A stretch of 64,000 nt of DNA from Aureimonas sp. AU4 (GTDB lineage Bacteria; Pseudomonadota; Alphaproteobacteria; Rhizobiales; Rhizobiaceae). Shown here in pieces: positions 35,061-45,422 of this stretch (the first letter of the stretch is position 1; the number at the start of each line of letters is the position of its first letter). The DNA lies in NCBI RefSeq assembly GCF_001463765.1, contig NZ_BBWK01000030.1:29366-93365 (forward strand), in the 5' to 3' direction. A model generated the notes under the pieces. It made no database searches. It saw only the letters and a list, made by a program, of their open reading frames with translations, and had not been told where the DNA came from. A program made the position numbers and the translations under genes.

Positions 35061-35091
35061 CCGGCCGGCGCCCCGAGGGGACGCCGGCCGG
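35061..35091 (-). terminator. Stem-loop between chvE and gguA
   Basis: CCGGCCGGC pairs with GCCGGCCGG, and the loop itself holds CCCC/GGGG, giving a long GC stem. It sits just after the chvE stop (35132) and before gguA in the direction of transcription, with no T tract. It probably stabilises or partly separates the abundant chvE message. Confidence 0.5.
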
Positions 35092-35131
35092 AAAGGGAAG
35101 CCTGCGCCTCCCTTGGTATCACGCGCTCAGA

Positions 35132-36199
35132 TCAGGGCTTGATCTGGTCCGCGGTGTAGTAGCCCGAGTCCACCAGCGTCGCCTTGATGTTGTCCTTGGT
35201 GACGAGGACCGGCTTCAGGAGGTAGGACGGAACGACCTTCACGCCGTTGTCGTAGGTCTTGGTGTCGTTGACCTCGGGCTCCTTGCCGTTGCCCATCGCG
35301 TCGATCATGTCGACGGTGACCTTGGCGAGCTCCCGCGTGTCCTTGAAGATCGTCGAGTACTGCTGGCCGTTCTCGATCGACTTGACCGAGGGCACCTCGG
35401 CGTCCTGGCCCGAGACCACCGGCATCGGCTTGTCGCCCGCGCCGTAGCCCACGGCCGAAAGAGCCGAGATGATGCCGATCGACAGGCCGTCATAGGGCGA
35501 CAGCACGGCGTTCAGGGTCTTGTCGCCGTAGTAGGACGACAGGAGGTTGTCCATGCGGGCCTGGGCGACCGCCGGGTCCCAGCGCAGCGTGCCGACGCGC
35601 TCCATGCCCATCTCGCCCGACGGGATCACGAGCTTGCCCGAGTCGATGTAGGGCTGCAGCACGCTCATCGCGCCGTTGTAGAAGAAGAAGGCGTTGTTGT
35701 CGTCGGGCGAGCCGCCGAACAGCTCGATGTTGAAGGGGCCCTTGCCGTCCTTGAGGCCGAGCTTGTCGGCGATCGAGGTCGCCTGCAGGACGCCCACCTG
35801 GAAGTTGTCGAAGGTCGTGTAGTAGTCGACGTTCGGCGAGTTGCGGATCAGGCGGTCGTAGGCGACGACCTTGACGCCCTTGTCGTGCGCCTGCTGCAGC
35901 ACGTCCGTCAGCGTCGTGCCGTCGATCGAGGCCACCACGAGGTACTTCACGCCGGACGCGACCATGTTCTCCATCTGGGAGAGCTGGGTCGGGATGTCGT
36001 CCTCGGCGTACTGCAGGTCGGTCTGGTAGCCGCGCTCCTTCAGCGACTTCACCATGTTGTCGCCGTCGGCGATCCAGCGGGCCGAGGCCTTGGTGGGCAT
36101 GAGCACGCCGACCGTGCCCTTGTCCTGCGCGAACGCGCCGCCCGCGAAGGTCATCGCGCCGAGGGCCACGGCCGCCAGCAAGGTCTTCATTCCGATCAT
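35132..36199 (-). CDS. chvE: Periplasmic multiple-sugar-binding protein ChvE
   Basis: A 355-residue receptor that binds D-galactose, L-arabinose, D-xylose, D-glucuronate and similar sugars; in Agrobacterium it also presents sugars to the VirA kinase. The signal peptide is cleaved near GGAFAQ-DK. Recognisable ChvE sequence includes [41 protein letters not shown] and [15 protein letters not shown] chose ATG 36199, because GGGGAGG lies 6 bases upstream. No virA or vir genes are seen, so the role here is transport feeding the oxidative pathway at 36415-43780. Confidence 0.93.
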   Translation of the reverse strand: MIGMKTLLAAVALGAMTFAGGAFAQDKGTVGVLMPTKASARWIADGDNMVKSLKERGYQTDLQYAEDDIPTQLSQMENMVASGVKYLVVASIDGTTLTDVLQQAHDKGVKVVAYDRLIRNSPNVDYYTTFDNFQVGVLQATSIADKLGLKDGKGPFNIELFGGSPDDNNAFFFYNGAMSVLQPYIDSGKLVIPSGEMGMERVGTLRWDPAVAQARMDNLLSSYYGDKTLNAVLSPYDGLSIGIISALSAVGYGAGDKPMPVVSGQDAEVPSVKSIENGQQYSTIFKDTRELAKVTVDMIDAMGNGKEPEVNDTKTYDNGVKVVPSYLLKPVLVTKDNIKATLVDSGYYTADQIKP

Positions 36200-36414
36200 T
36201 CTCATCCTCCCCATGCGGCGGTGCCCAAGCACGCGCCGTGCGGCACGACCGCCGTGCCGCCGAAAACTCGTGAAACCCCGGGTTGCGCCTGGCGCCCCCG
36301 CCCCTGTCGCCGACCGGCCGCCGGGCTCGTCTCCCGCCCGCCGTCGTCAACAATGACGTGATGACTAGACCAAGCCTCGACGCGCCGACAAATGAATTCT
36401 TTCGGCGCCGTGAT

Positions 36415-37059
36415 TTATCCTAAACCGAAGACGCGGTCGTAGAGCAAGACCGCCCGATCGGCTCTTTCGCGGATATCCCGCGTGGTCATTCCGGGCTTGT
36501 AGAGCGAGGAGCCGAGGCCGAAGGTCCGCACCCCCACCTTGGCGAATCCCTCGAAGTCGCCCTCCCCGACGCCGCCCACGACGCCCACCACGCAATCCTT
36601 CGGCAGGACCGCGCGGATGGCGTTGACGCCTCCCGGTCCCAGCACGCTGGCGGGAAAGAACTTCAGCGCAGAGGCGCCCGCCGCGAGCGCCGCGAAGGCC
36701 TCGGTCGGGGTGAAGACGCCCGGCATGGTCACCATGGCGTGCTCGCCGGCGCGACGCAGAACCGCAGCGTCCACGTTGGGCGAGACGAGAAGCCGCCCGC
36801 CCGCCGAGGCGAGGCTGTCCACCGCGCCCGTGTCGAGAACCGTGCCGGCCCCGATCCAGACATGAGCGGGGGCGCGACGCGCCGCCGATTCGATCGAACG
36901 GAAGGCGTCCGGCGAGTTCAGCGGGATCTCGATCATCTCGAAACCCGCCTCGACCAGCGTGTCGACGGCGGCGTCGGCCTCGTCGGGCCGGATGCCGCGC
37001 AGGATCGCCACCAGCGAGCGCTTGAGGTCGGGCCAGGGGTGCGAGCGGACGGAGGTCAT
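36415..37059 (-). CDS. dgoA: 2-dehydro-3-deoxy-6-phosphogalactonate aldolase
   Basis: A 214-residue class I aldolase of the KDPG/KDPGal family. It splits 2-keto-3-deoxy-6-phosphogalactonate into pyruvate and glyceraldehyde 3-phosphate. The catalytic Glu lies in ILRGIRPDEA..FEMIEIPLNSP, and the Schiff-base Lys in ASALKFFPAS. The Ile-Pro-Leu-Asn sequence is typical of DgoA over Eda. ATG 37059 overlaps the dgoK stop (ATGA). It is the last gene of the galactose operon, 215 bases from chvE. Confidence 0.92.
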   Translation of the reverse strand: MTSVRSHPWPDLKRSLVAILRGIRPDEADAAVDTLVEAGFEMIEIPLNSPDAFRSIESAARRAPAHVWIGAGTVLDTGAVDSLASAGGRLLVSPNVDAAVLRRAGEHAMVTMPGVFTPTEAFAALAAGASALKFFPASVLGPGGVNAIRAVLPKDCVVGVVGGVGEGDFEGFAKVGVRTFGLGSSLYKPGMTTRDIRERADRAVLLYDRVFGLG

Positions 37060-37994
37060 CGGCCGGAATCTTTCGATGCGAACAGGAGCCGCGCAGCGGC
37101 CAGGAGACCGTGGCGCACGCAGGCGTCGGCGTCGAGCCGGCGCGGGGAACCGAGGTCGGCGACCGCCAGCGCCCGCTCGTAGAGCGCGACGATGGGGCCG
37201 CTGCCCAGAAGCGCGACCGGTGCCTCGCGGGCGTCGTGCCGCGCGAGCGCGCCCGCCATCTCGAGGCCGATCAATGCTCCCGACAGGCGAGCGAGACCGC
37301 TTTCCGGCGCCGCGCCGTGCAGGAGCCATCCGGCCCGCACCTGGAACAGGCGGCTCGTGAGAAGCGCCGGCTCGTCGAGCGCATGGCGCACGCCGGACGC
37401 GAAGGCCGGATCGTCGGCCGAGATCGCCGCCTCGGTCGCGACGGCCTGGCTGAGGATCGAGTTCGAGCGCAGCATCTGGAAGAGCTCGCCGGTCATGAAG
37501 GTCGAGAAACCCTCGACCGTGCCCTCGTCGAGCCGCACCCACTTGGAATGGGTACCGGGCATGCAGACGAGGCCCGTGCGGAAACCCTCCGCCACGACGC
37601 CCAGAAGCTGCGTCTCCTCGCCTCGCATGACGTCGGGCTCGGCATCCGAGCGCTGGGCGATGCCAGGCAGGACGAAGACGGGGCGCGGTTCGTGGGGAAT
37701 CGCGGTCGCGCGCGCGGCCAGGTCGTCCAGTCCGACGGGCGCATCGAGATAGCTCGCCTCGACCCAGCCGGTGCGCGATCCGACCATGCCGCACAATAGC
37801 GCCGGCGTGCCGGCCGGCACGCCGAGCGCTGCCAGATGCTCCTCGAGAACGCGGCCGAAACCCTTCGGTCCGGCGGCAACCAGCCCGTCGGCGGCGCGGC
37901 GCTCGCCGAGCACCTGCCCGGCGGCATCCACCGCCCAGGCCCGAAACGACGTCGTGCCCCAGTCGACGAGGGCGAAAGCGGGCGACGCCGTCAC
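37056..37994 (-). CDS. dgoK: 2-dehydro-3-deoxygalactonokinase
   Basis: A 312-residue sugar kinase of the ASKHA fold that phosphorylates 2-keto-3-deoxygalactonate at O6. The phosphate-1 motif is in LVDWGTTSFRAWAVD, CGMVGSRTGW is diagnostic of DgoK, and PGTHSKWV with FSTFMTGELF follows. It starts at a GTG overlapping the lactonase stop and ends in an ATGA overlap with dgoA, so lactonase, kinase and aldolase are tightly coupled. Confidence 0.92.
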   Translation of the reverse strand: MTASPAFALVDWGTTSFRAWAVDAAGQVLGERRAADGLVAAGPKGFGRVLEEHLAALGVPAGTPALLCGMVGSRTGWVEASYLDAPVGLDDLAARATAIPHEPRPVFVLPGIAQRSDAEPDVMRGEETQLLGVVAEGFRTGLVCMPGTHSKWVRLDEGTVEGFSTFMTGELFQMLRSNSILSQAVATEAAISADDPAFASGVRHALDEPALLTSRLFQVRAGWLLHGAAPESGLARLSGALIGLEMAGALARHDAREAPVALLGSGPIVALYERALAVADLGSPRRLDADACVRHGLLAAARLLFASKDSGR

Positions 37995-38872
37995 GAGCGG
38001 TCGATCCGCACGCGCGCCTCGGGCAGGCCGCGCACGCCGGGGTCGAGGATGAAGGTCTTTCCCGCCTGCCGGTCGCGCTTCAAGCCCGCCGCGTCGAGGC
38101 CCTCGCGCGCCGAGGTGACGATCATGCGGTCGAGGTTCGGCCCGACGAACATCGGGCAGGTGGGCCGGCTGGCCGGTACCGGGATCGTCAGGAGATGCTC
38201 GCCGTCCGCCGAGTAGCGGTCAATGCAGCCCGCGCCCCAGCGCGCGTTCCAGATGCATCCCTCCACGTCCACCACCGCGCCGTCGAGCCCGCCCTCGCCG
38301 CCGCGATGGTCGACCAGCGTCGAGGGCTCGGCCACCGGCAGGCCGGTCTCGGGGTCGAGCGCGACGCGCTGGAGAAGGCCGGCATGGGTATCGGTGAAGT
38401 AGCCGGTGCGCCCGTCCGGCGAGAAGCACATGGCGTTGGGAATGGTGATGCGGCCGTAGAGCTTCGTCAGCTCGCCCCGGAAGAAGTGGTAGATCGAGCC
38501 CGCCCCCTCTTCCGCGCGCCGCCCCATCGTGCCGATCCAGAGCGCGCCGCAGGGGTGGACGCGCCCGTCGTTGGAGCGCGTCAGACCGTTGTCCTCCTCC
38601 AGGCGCGTATGCAGCTGGAGGCGGCCCGAGGCGATGTCGCGCAGATACAGACCGTCCGCCGTGGCGACGAGCTGGTGCTCGTCGTCCACGTAGGCGAGCG
38701 CGCTCGCCATGGTCGGCAGGGTGTGGACCGTGGTCGCGCCCGCGGCGACCTTCGCCTCGAAGAGCTGCCGCTCGAGGATGTCGAACCACCAGAGCGTGTC
38801 GCTCGGCCCGTCATAGGTCGGGCCTTCGCCCAGGTGACAGGTGTGGTCCGACAGGATGCCGACCTCGGTCAT
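37991..38872 (-). CDS. SMP-30/gluconolactonase-family sugar lactonase
   Basis: A 293-residue six-bladed propeller lactonase. The metal-binding residues are apparent: Glu in HLGEGPTYD, Asn in the RSNDGRVHPCGALWIGTM region and Asp in LDGAVVDVEG. It should open galactono- or arabinono-lactone made by the Gfo-type dehydrogenase. It is between the dehydratase gene (12 bases upstream) and dgoK (4-base overlap). It could also serve the nearby fucose pathway, which lacks its own lactonase; that is conjecture. Confidence 0.88.
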   Translation of the reverse strand: MTEVGILSDHTCHLGEGPTYDGPSDTLWWFDILERQLFEAKVAAGATTVHTLPTMASALAYVDDEHQLVATADGLYLRDIASGRLQLHTRLEEDNGLTRSNDGRVHPCGALWIGTMGRRAEEGAGSIYHFFRGELTKLYGRITIPNAMCFSPDGRTGYFTDTHAGLLQRVALDPETGLPVAEPSTLVDHRGGEGGLDGAVVDVEGCIWNARWGAGCIDRYSADGEHLLTIPVPASRPTCPMFVGPNLDRMIVTSAREGLDAAGLKRDRQAGKTFILDPGVRGLPEARVRIDRS

Positions 38873-38884
38873 GCCGGCGCCCCC

Positions 38885-40723
38885 TTAGTGGTTGTCGCGC
38901 GGGATGCCGCGCGTCTGCGCGATGCGCTGGTACTGGACGGCGTTCTCGAGGACGGCGCCCGTCTCCATCTGGCCGACCAGCGTGCGCTGGATTTCCTGCC
39001 AGGGCGTCTGGTGCTCGGGATACTTGTAGCCGCCTTCCGCCTTGAGGCTCGCGCGGCGCTCGTTCAGCTCCTCGTCGGAGATCAGGATGTCGGCCGTGCC
39101 GCGCCCGAGGTCGATGCGCACCCGGTCGCCCGTCCGGAGCAGCGCGAGGCCGCCGCCGGCCGCCGCCTCCGGCGAGGCGTTGAGGATCGACGGCGAGCCG
39201 GACGTGCCCGACTGACGCCCGTCGCCGATGCAGGCGAGCGAGGTCACGCCCTTCTCCAGGAGGTAGGTCGGCGCGCGCATGTTCACGACCTCGGCAGCGC
39301 CGGGATAGCCGATCGGACCGGCGCCGCGCATGAAGAGGACCGTGTGCTCGTCGATGCCGAGCGCGGGGTCGTCGATCCGGTGGTGATAGTCCTCCGGCCC
39401 GTCGAACACGACGGCGCGGCCCTCGAAGGCGTTGGGATCGTTCGGGTTGGCGAGGTAGCGCTCGCGGAACTCCGGCGAAATCACCGAGGTCTTCATGATG
39501 GCGGAGGTGAAGAGGTTGCCGCGCAGAACGAGGAAGCCGGCCTTGTCCTTGAGCGGCTGGTCGTAGGGGCGGATGACCTTCTCGTCCTCGATGCGCACGC
39601 CCCGGCAGTTGTCGCCGATCGTGCGCCCGTTGACGGTCAGGGCGTCCTCGCGGATCAGGCCCTTTTCCATGAGCTGCGCGACCACGGCCGGCACGCCGCC
39701 GGCATGGTAGTAGTCCTCGCCCAGATACTCGCCGGCCGGCTGCAGGTTGACGAGGAGCGGGATCTCCTCGCCGAACTCCTGCCAGTCGTCGATCGAGAGC
39801 TCGGCGCCGATGTGGCGGGCGAGCGCGTTGAGATGGATCGGCGCGTTGGTCGAGCCGCCGATCGCCGAGTTGACGCGGATCGCGTTGATGAAGGCGTCGC
39901 GCGTCAGGATGTCGGAGGGCTTCAGGTCCTCGCGAACCATGTCGACGATGCGAAGGCCCGTGCGGTAGGCGACTTCCTGCCGGTCGCGGTAGGGCGCGGG
40001 GATGGCCGCCGAGCCGGGCAGCTGCATGCCCAGCGCCTCGGCGAGCGAGTTCATCGTGGTCGCCGTGCCCATCGTGTTGCAGTAGCCGGTCGAGGGTGCC
40101 GACGAGGCCACGAGCTTCACGAAGCCCGCATAGTCGATCTCGCCCTTGGCGAGCAGCTCGCGCGCCTTCCAGACGATCGTGCCCGAGCCCGTGCGCTCGC
40201 CGCGGAACCAGCCGTTCAGCATCGGCCCGACCGAGAGCGCGATGGCGGGAATGTTCACGGTCGCCGCTGCCATGAGGCAGGCGGGCGTGGTCTTGTCGCA
40301 GCCGATGGTCAGCACCACGCCGTCGAGCGGGTAGCCGTAGAGGACCTCGACGAGGCCGAGATAGGCGAGGTTCCGGTCGAGGCCGGCGGTCGGGCGCTTG
40401 CCGGTCTCCTGGATCGGGTGGACCGGGAACTCGATCGCGATGCCGCCCGCCTCGCGGATGCCCTCGCGCAGGCGATGGGCGAGCTCGAGGTGATGGCGGT
40501 TGCAGGGCGAGAGGTCGGAGCCGGTCTGCGCGATGCCGATGATCGGGCGGCCCGACTGCAGTTCTTCCTGGCTGAGGCCGAAGTTCATGTAGCGCTCGAG
40601 ATAGAGCGCGGTCATGTCGGCATTGTCGGGATTGTCGAACCAGGCGCGCGAGCGCAGCTTGTTGCCGCCGGTCACGGGCGCGAGGTCGCCGGTCTTCTGG
40701 GTGGCGGAGGGAAGGTTGGCCAT
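38885..40723 (-). CDS. Sugar-acid dehydratase of the IlvD/Edd family (galactonate/arabinonate dehydratase)
   Basis: A 612-residue Fe-S dehydratase. Cluster ligands are in [16 protein letters not shown] and DNCRGV, and the C-terminal [22 protein letters not shown] is diagnostic of this family. Among relatives it resembles L-arabonate and D-galactonate dehydratases more than amino-acid IlvD. AAGGAG precedes ATG 40723. It converts the aldonate to a 2-keto-3-deoxy acid for DgoK or GguC/AraD1. Confidence 0.88.
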   Translation of the reverse strand: MANLPSATQKTGDLAPVTGGNKLRSRAWFDNPDNADMTALYLERYMNFGLSQEELQSGRPIIGIAQTGSDLSPCNRHHLELAHRLREGIREAGGIAIEFPVHPIQETGKRPTAGLDRNLAYLGLVEVLYGYPLDGVVLTIGCDKTTPACLMAAATVNIPAIALSVGPMLNGWFRGERTGSGTIVWKARELLAKGEIDYAGFVKLVASSAPSTGYCNTMGTATTMNSLAEALGMQLPGSAAIPAPYRDRQEVAYRTGLRIVDMVREDLKPSDILTRDAFINAIRVNSAIGGSTNAPIHLNALARHIGAELSIDDWQEFGEEIPLLVNLQPAGEYLGEDYYHAGGVPAVVAQLMEKGLIREDALTVNGRTIGDNCRGVRIEDEKVIRPYDQPLKDKAGFLVLRGNLFTSAIMKTSVISPEFRERYLANPNDPNAFEGRAVVFDGPEDYHHRIDDPALGIDEHTVLFMRGAGPIGYPGAAEVVNMRAPTYLLEKGVTSLACIGDGRQSGTSGSPSILNASPEAAAGGGLALLRTGDRVRIDLGRGTADILISDEELNERRASLKAEGGYKYPEHQTPWQEIQRTLVGQMETGAVLENAVQYQRIAQTRGIPRDNH

Positions 40724-40776
40724 GCGTGTCTCCTTCTCGGGCCTCGAGCCCTGCCGGGCGAGGCGCTTGCTGGTTC

Positions 40777-41847
40777 TTATCGGACGGAAAAGCGGTAGCG
40801 GGAGCGGTGACGGTAGGTTTCGCCGGGCCCGAGCCGGGCGGACGGGAAGTCGGGACGGTTCGGCGTGTCGGGGAAGCGCTGGGGCTCGAGGCAGAGCGCA
40901 TCGCCCATGCGGTAGATCTGCCCGTTCTTGCCGGCCACGGTCCCGTCGAGGAAGTTGCCGGTATAGACCTGGAGCCCCGGCTGGTCGGTCAGCAGTTCCA
41001 GCGTCCGGCCGGTTTCGGGATCGAACACGGCGGCGGCCGAGACAGGTTCGCCGCCTTCCGTGAAGGCGTCGAGGACGAAGTTGTGGTCGATGCCGCGCCC
41101 GCGCCGCATCTGCTCGTGGCCTTCGCGCACCCGGTCGCCGATCCGCGCGCCCTCGCGCAGGTCGAAGGGCGTGCCCGCGACGCCGCTGCCTGTGCCCTCG
41201 AGCGGGATCGAGGTCTCGTCGATCGCGGTGAACAGCGAGGCCGAGACCATCAGCTCGTGGTCGAGCACCGACTCGACGCGTGCCGCGCCACCGAGGTTGA
41301 AGAACGCATGGTTGGTGAGGTTGACGATGGTGGTGCGATCGGTGGTCGCTCGCCACGCGATCTCCAGCGTCTCGCCGTCGAGAAGGCGGTAGGTGACGCT
41401 TGCCTGCAGCGTCCCGGGAAAGCCCTGGTCGCCGTCGGGACTGGTCAGGTGGAGCGTGGCGAAGGGCTGCTCGCCCTCGCCCGTTTCCCCAACCTGCCAG
41501 ATGCGGCGGTCGAAGCCGTCGGGCCCGCCGTGCAAGGCGTTCGGGCCGTCGTTGGCGGGAATAGCGAACGTCTCGCCGTCGAGCGCGAAGCGCCCCTTGG
41601 CGATGCGGTTGGCGTAGCGCCCGATGGTCGCCCCGTAGAATCCGCGCGTGCGCTCGTAGTCGGCGGCCGCGTCGTGGCCCAGCAGCACATCGGCCAGGGT
41701 CCCGTCGCGGTCGGGCGCCAGAAGCGAGTGCCAGGTCGCGCCAAAGGTCAGGACCGAGGCTTCCAGCCCGGAGGCATGGCGCAGCGTGATCCGCTCGACG
41801 GTGCGGCCGTCGGCAAGCTCGCCGAAGGGCTCGCGGATGAGGCTCAT
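40777..41847 (-). CDS. galM: Aldose 1-epimerase (galactose mutarotase)
   Basis: A 356-residue mutarotase that interconverts alpha and beta aldoses so the dehydrogenase sees its preferred anomer. Key residues are seen in [33 protein letters not shown] (catalytic His) and [11 protein letters not shown] (catalytic Glu). ATG 41847 overlaps the dehydrogenase stop (ATGA); the longer in-frame start at 41958 lies in the dehydrogenase gene. Confidence 0.92.
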   Translation of the reverse strand: MSLIREPFGELADGRTVERITLRHASGLEASVLTFGATWHSLLAPDRDGTLADVLLGHDAAADYERTRGFYGATIGRYANRIAKGRFALDGETFAIPANDGPNALHGGPDGFDRRIWQVGETGEGEQPFATLHLTSPDGDQGFPGTLQASVTYRLLDGETLEIAWRATTDRTTIVNLTNHAFFNLGGAARVESVLDHELMVSASLFTAIDETSIPLEGTGSGVAGTPFDLREGARIGDRVREGHEQMRRGRGIDHNFVLDAFTEGGEPVSAAAVFDPETGRTLELLTDQPGLQVYTGNFLDGTVAGKNGQIYRMGDALCLEPQRFPDTPNRPDFPSARLGPGETYRHRSRYRFSVR

Positions 41848-42779
41848 CGCGCCGGCTCCTCGTGGAAGGCCTCGACCTCGTGTCGACGCCCGAGCAGGAA
41901 GCCGTCGGCCACGAGCTGGAGGGGCGACAGGTCGACGTCCATCGTGCGCACCGCGCACAGGTCGCGGAAGCGCGCGTAGATGCCCTGGTATTCCCGGTCC
42001 GGCTCGTCGGTCATCGAGCGGCCGTCAAGATCGAGGCGGCGCCCGCCGTCCTGGATCCGCAGGAGCCCGTCCGCCGTCTCGACCTCGATCGTCCAGGTCT
42101 CGCCGCCGGTCACGCGCCAGTCGAACTCGGCCGAGACGGGGAGGCCGGACGGCGAGGAGAAGCCCAGGTTCGCCGCGATCGGCGCGGCGCGGTTCGCCGG
42201 AAAGAACAGGTCGGACCGGTCGAGGAAGATCGCCTCCGGCAGGATCGCGGTCACGATCGACAGGGCGTTGATGCCGGGATCGAAGACGCCGAGGCCCCCC
42301 GGCTCCCAGATCCACGCCTGGCCGGGATGCCACTTGCGCACGTCCTCCTTCCAAAGGACGCGCACCGACCGGATCTGCGTCCCGGCCAGAAACAGACGCG
42401 CAGGCTCGACGGCCGCCGAGAAGCGCGAGTGCCAGGTGGCGAACAGCGAGACGTCGTTGTCGCGTGCCAGCCTTTCGAGCGAGGCGATCTCGGCGACGGT
42501 CGCCCCCGGCGGCTTCTCGAGGAGCACGTGCTTGCCGGCCGCCAGCGCCTTCCAGGCCTGCGCGTGTCGTCCCTGCGGCGGCGTGCAGAGCGCGACCGCG
42601 TCGAACGCGTCGGCATTCCCAAGCAGATCGTCGATCGTCGCCACGTTGAGAACGCCCGGCAGCTCGGCGTTGCGGCTGGCGACGGCGGTCAACTCGACGC
42701 CCTCGACCGCGGCGATCGAGGGAACGTGCTGGTCGCGGGCGATCTTGCCGAGGCCGACGATGGCAATGCGCAGCGTCAC
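41844..42779 (-). CDS. D-galactose/L-arabinose 1-dehydrogenase, Gfo/Idh/MocA family
   Basis: A 311-residue NAD(P) oxidoreductase with the Rossmann motif [15 protein letters not shown], the family [11 protein letters not shown] and an [14 protein letters not shown] stretch. These match characterised galactose and arabinose 1-dehydrogenases of rhizobia and Azospirillum. It oxidises the aldose to its lactone, the first step of the oxidative pathway in this operon. The start codon is GTG at 42779, 2 bases after the gguC stop. Confidence 0.88.
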   Translation of the reverse strand: MTLRIAIVGLGKIARDQHVPSIAAVEGVELTAVASRNAELPGVLNVATIDDLLGNADAFDAVALCTPPQGRHAQAWKALAAGKHVLLEKPPGATVAEIASLERLARDNDVSLFATWHSRFSAAVEPARLFLAGTQIRSVRVLWKEDVRKWHPGQAWIWEPGGLGVFDPGINALSIVTAILPEAIFLDRSDLFFPANRAAPIAANLGFSSPSGLPVSAEFDWRVTGGETWTIEVETADGLLRIQDGGRRLDLDGRSMTDEPDREYQGIYARFRDLCAVRTMDVDLSPLQLVADGFLLGRRHEVEAFHEEPAR

Positions 42780-42781
42780 GG

Positions 42782-43780
42782 TCAGAGGCTCCGCACGGCG
42801 ACGAGCGCGTCGGCGGCGCCGCTTGCCACGCGAAGCGTGTTCACGAGCGGCAGGCGGAAGGGCGCGGCCTCGATCTCGAAGCGATCGCCGGCCTCCGTCT
42901 TGACGCCGTGCGTAACCGAAAGCGTCGCCGTGCCGAAGAAGTGGACGTGAAGGTCGCCCGGCCGGCGGAACAGGTCGTACTTGAAGTTGTGGTGCTCGAG
43001 GTTCGCGATCGAGTGGCTCATGTTCGCCTCGCCCGACAGGAAGGGCTTGTCGAACACGGTTTCCTCACCGCGACGGATGCGCGACGAGCCCTCGACGCTC
43101 GCCGGCAGATCGCCGACCAGAAGCTCGGGACCGAGCGCCGCCTGGCGCAGCTTGGAATGGGCGAGCCAGAGGTAGTTGCCGCGCTCGGTCACATGGTCCG
43201 AGAACTCGTTGGCGAGGCAGAAGCCGAGCCGGTGCGGCGTTCCGTCGGGACCGATCAGGTAGAGGCCGGCCAGTTCCGGCTCCTCGCCGCCATCCAGCGC
43301 GAAGGCGGGCGAGACGAGATCCTCGCCGGGGCCGACGAGCTGCGAGCCGTCGCCCTTGTAGAACCATTCGGGCTGCGCGCCGACCGCGCCCGCCTGCGGC
43401 TTGCCGCCCTCGACGCCCATCTGGAACATCTTCATCGAGTCGGTGACCTGCTGCCCAGCGGCGGCCTTGTGCATCTTGTCGCGGCCGTCGGCCGAGCCGA
43501 GATGGGTCAGGCCCGTGCCGGCCACGATGAAGTGGGCGGGGTCCGCGTGGTGGACGGGGAGCGCGACGCGCCCCTCGCCGAGCGCCGCCTCGAGGTCGAT
43601 CCGCTCGCCGCGCCCCGCCCGCTCCACCGCTTCCGCCAGCGAGATCCCGTCCGCGATCGCGCGCGTCGCCAGCTCGTAGGTCGAGCCGACGCCCTTCACG
43701 ACATAGGCCTCGCCCGCATCGTCGCTCGCGGCCACAACGAGCCCTGCGGGCGTTCGGACTTGGGAGAGACGAAGCGCCAT
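42782..43780 (-). CDS. gguC: GguC / AraD1 family protein
   Basis: A 332-residue member of the FAH-like GguC/AraD1 family that accompanies chvE-gguAB. Recognisable segments are GTGLTHLGSADGRDKMHK, MKMFQMGVEGGKPQAG and GFCLANEFSDHV. Homologues are associated with 2-keto-3-deoxy-L-arabinonate breakdown, so it may provide the pentose branch while DgoK/DgoA handle the hexose branch. ATG 43780 is preferred to 43822, which has no ribosome site. First gene of the operon, downstream of the promoter at 43859-43887. Confidence 0.88.
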   Translation of the reverse strand: MALRLSQVRTPAGLVVAASDDAGEAYVVKGVGSTYELATRAIADGISLAEAVERAGRGERIDLEAALGEGRVALPVHHADPAHFIVAGTGLTHLGSADGRDKMHKAAAGQQVTDSMKMFQMGVEGGKPQAGAVGAQPEWFYKGDGSQLVGPGEDLVSPAFALDGGEEPELAGLYLIGPDGTPHRLGFCLANEFSDHVTERGNYLWLAHSKLRQAALGPELLVGDLPASVEGSSRIRRGEETVFDKPFLSGEANMSHSIANLEHHNFKYDLFRRPGDLHVHFFGTATLSVTHGVKTEAGDRFEIEAAPFRLPLVNTLRVASGAADALVAVRSL

Positions 43781-43858
43781 GAGCCGTCGATTCCACTCTG
43801 CGGGGATGAGAAGCGTCGGCAAGGCCGAGCCTATTTGTCTGCGTTATTTCGGCCCGAG

Positions 43859-43887
43859 GTTATTTCGAACCGTCCCAAGTTTGTCAA
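43859..43887 (-). promoter_or_regulatory. Promoter of the gguC-galactose operon with repeated CGAAATAA
   Basis: On the minus strand TTGACA (43887-43882), a 17-base spacer, then AATAAC (43864-43859). The octamer CGAAATAA overlaps the -10 box and recurs 16 bases downstream, which could be a regulator site. It is 79 bases before the gguC start, in the 228-base spacer shared with the divergent MATE gene. Confidence 0.65.
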
Positions 43888-44008
43888 CGCGATCGAAGGC
43901 GGCAACGAGCTGCCCACGAGGCGGGCACATGCCTGCTGGACAAGCAGGGACCGCAAGTCTACGCCCCGGACCATCCGCCATCCCAGAGCCTTCTTCCGCG
44001 TCCGTTCC

Positions 44009-45409
44009 ATGACCCTTGCCGCCCCGCCCCTCACCGCCGTCGCCGCACCGCTCGGCTGGCGCGAGCATGCGCGGCAGACGATGCGGCTCGGCCTGCCCCT
44101 GGCCGGCGCGCAGCTTGCCCAGGTCTCGATCAACGTCACCAACACGGTGGTCGCCGGGCAGCTCGGCGCGCGCGAGCTGGCGGCGGCGGTTCTGGGCGCG
44201 CAATGCTTCTACCTGTTCTGGATGTTCGGCTCGGGCTTCGCCTACGCCGTGATGCCCATGGCCGCCTCCGCGCATGGCACGGGCGACGTGCGCGGCGTGC
44301 GCCGCGCCGTGCGCATGGGCCTGTGGATCGTCGTGCTCTACAGCCTCGGCGTGATGGTGCCGCTCTGGTTCGCCGAGCGCATCCTCGTCGCGCTCGGCCA
44401 GGAGCCGGGCGTCGCGTCCATGGCGGGCGGCTACGTGCGCGTCCTGCAATGGGCGATGCTGCCCTATCTCGGAATCTTCGTGTTCCGCTCCTACTTCAGC
44501 GCGCTGCAGCGGCCGGCGGTGGTTCTGATCGTGACGATCCTCGGCGCCTGCGTGAATGCGGGCCTCAACGTCCTCTTCGTGTTCGGCCATCTCGGCCTGC
44601 CGGCCATGGGCCTCGCCGGCTCGGGGCTCGCCACGATCGCGACCTCGACCGTGATGCTGCTTCTCCTCGCCTTCTACGACCGGTGGCGGCCGGAGCTGGC
44701 GGCCAACGAGATCCTGGTGCGCTTCTGGCGGCCGGACTGGGCGGCCTTTCGCGAGGTCGCGCGCCTCGGCTGGCCGATCGGGGCGACGATCGTGGCGGAG
44801 GCCGGGCTGTTCACCGCCGCCGCCCTCCTGATGGGCTGGATCGGGACGGTGGAACTCGCCGCCCACGGCATCGCGCTGCAGCTCGCCTCGATCTCCTTCA
44901 TGATACCGCTGGGCCTGGCGGCGGCGGCCACCGTGCGCGTCGGCACGGCCTACGGGCAGGGCGATCGCCTGGGCGTGTCGCGCGCCGCGCGCAGCGTCAT
45001 CGGGCTGGCGGCGCTCGTGTCCTTCGTCGCCGCCTCGCTCTTCTGGTTCGTGCCGGTACCGCTGATCTCGCTCTTCGTGGACCGGGCCGACCCGCTGGCG
45101 GCGACCGTGGTCGCGACCGCGGTGCCGCTTCTCCTGGTGGCCGGCGCCTTCCAGATCGTCGATTCCATCCAGGTCGTGGCGAGCGGCTCGCTGCGCGGCC
45201 TCAAGGACACGCGCGTCCCCCTCTTCATCGCCCTCTTCTCCTACTGGGCGGTGGGAATGCCGGTGGCGACCGCGCTCGCCTTCGGGCTCGGCTGGGGCGG
45301 CGTCGGCGTCTGGTGCGGTCTGGCGATCGGGCTCGCGGTGTCGGCCCTTCTCATGACCGGCCGCTTCCGCCAGCACGAGCGGCGCGGCGACACGGTCGCC
45401 GCCGCCTGA
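44009..45409 (+). CDS. MATE family efflux transporter
   Basis: A 466-residue cation-coupled multidrug exporter with twelve hydrophobic segments and two MATE domains (GLPLAGAQLAQVSINVTNTVVAGQLG near the N terminus; LGWPIGATIVAEAGLF at the start of the second half). Members export drugs, flavonoids or cationic dyes in exchange for Na+ or H+. It lies between the galactose and fucose clusters, divergent from gguC and convergent with the fuconate dehydratase. No regulator is adjacent. Confidence 0.88.
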   Translation: MTLAAPPLTAVAAPLGWREHARQTMRLGLPLAGAQLAQVSINVTNTVVAGQLGARELAAAVLGAQCFYLFWMFGSGFAYAVMPMAASAHGTGDVRGVRRAVRMGLWIVVLYSLGVMVPLWFAERILVALGQEPGVASMAGGYVRVLQWAMLPYLGIFVFRSYFSALQRPAVVLIVTILGACVNAGLNVLFVFGHLGLPAMGLAGSGLATIATSTVMLLLLAFYDRWRPELAANEILVRFWRPDWAAFREVARLGWPIGATIVAEAGLFTAAALLMGWIGTVELAAHGIALQLASISFMIPLGLAAAATVRVGTAYGQGDRLGVSRAARSVIGLAALVSFVAASLFWFVPVPLISLFVDRADPLAATVVATAVPLLLVAGAFQIVDSIQVVASGSLRGLKDTRVPLFIALFSYWAVGMPVATALAFGLGWGGVGVWCGLAIGLAVSALLMTGRFRQHERRGDTVAAA

Positions 45410-45422
45410 CGACCCGCCGCCC

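Noticed and set aside
35132..36199. ChvE as evidence of an Agrobacterium virulence system
   Set aside because: No virA, virG or other vir gene is present. The neighbouring genes are purely catabolic, and chvE-gguAB is common in non-pathogenic rhizobia and relatives.
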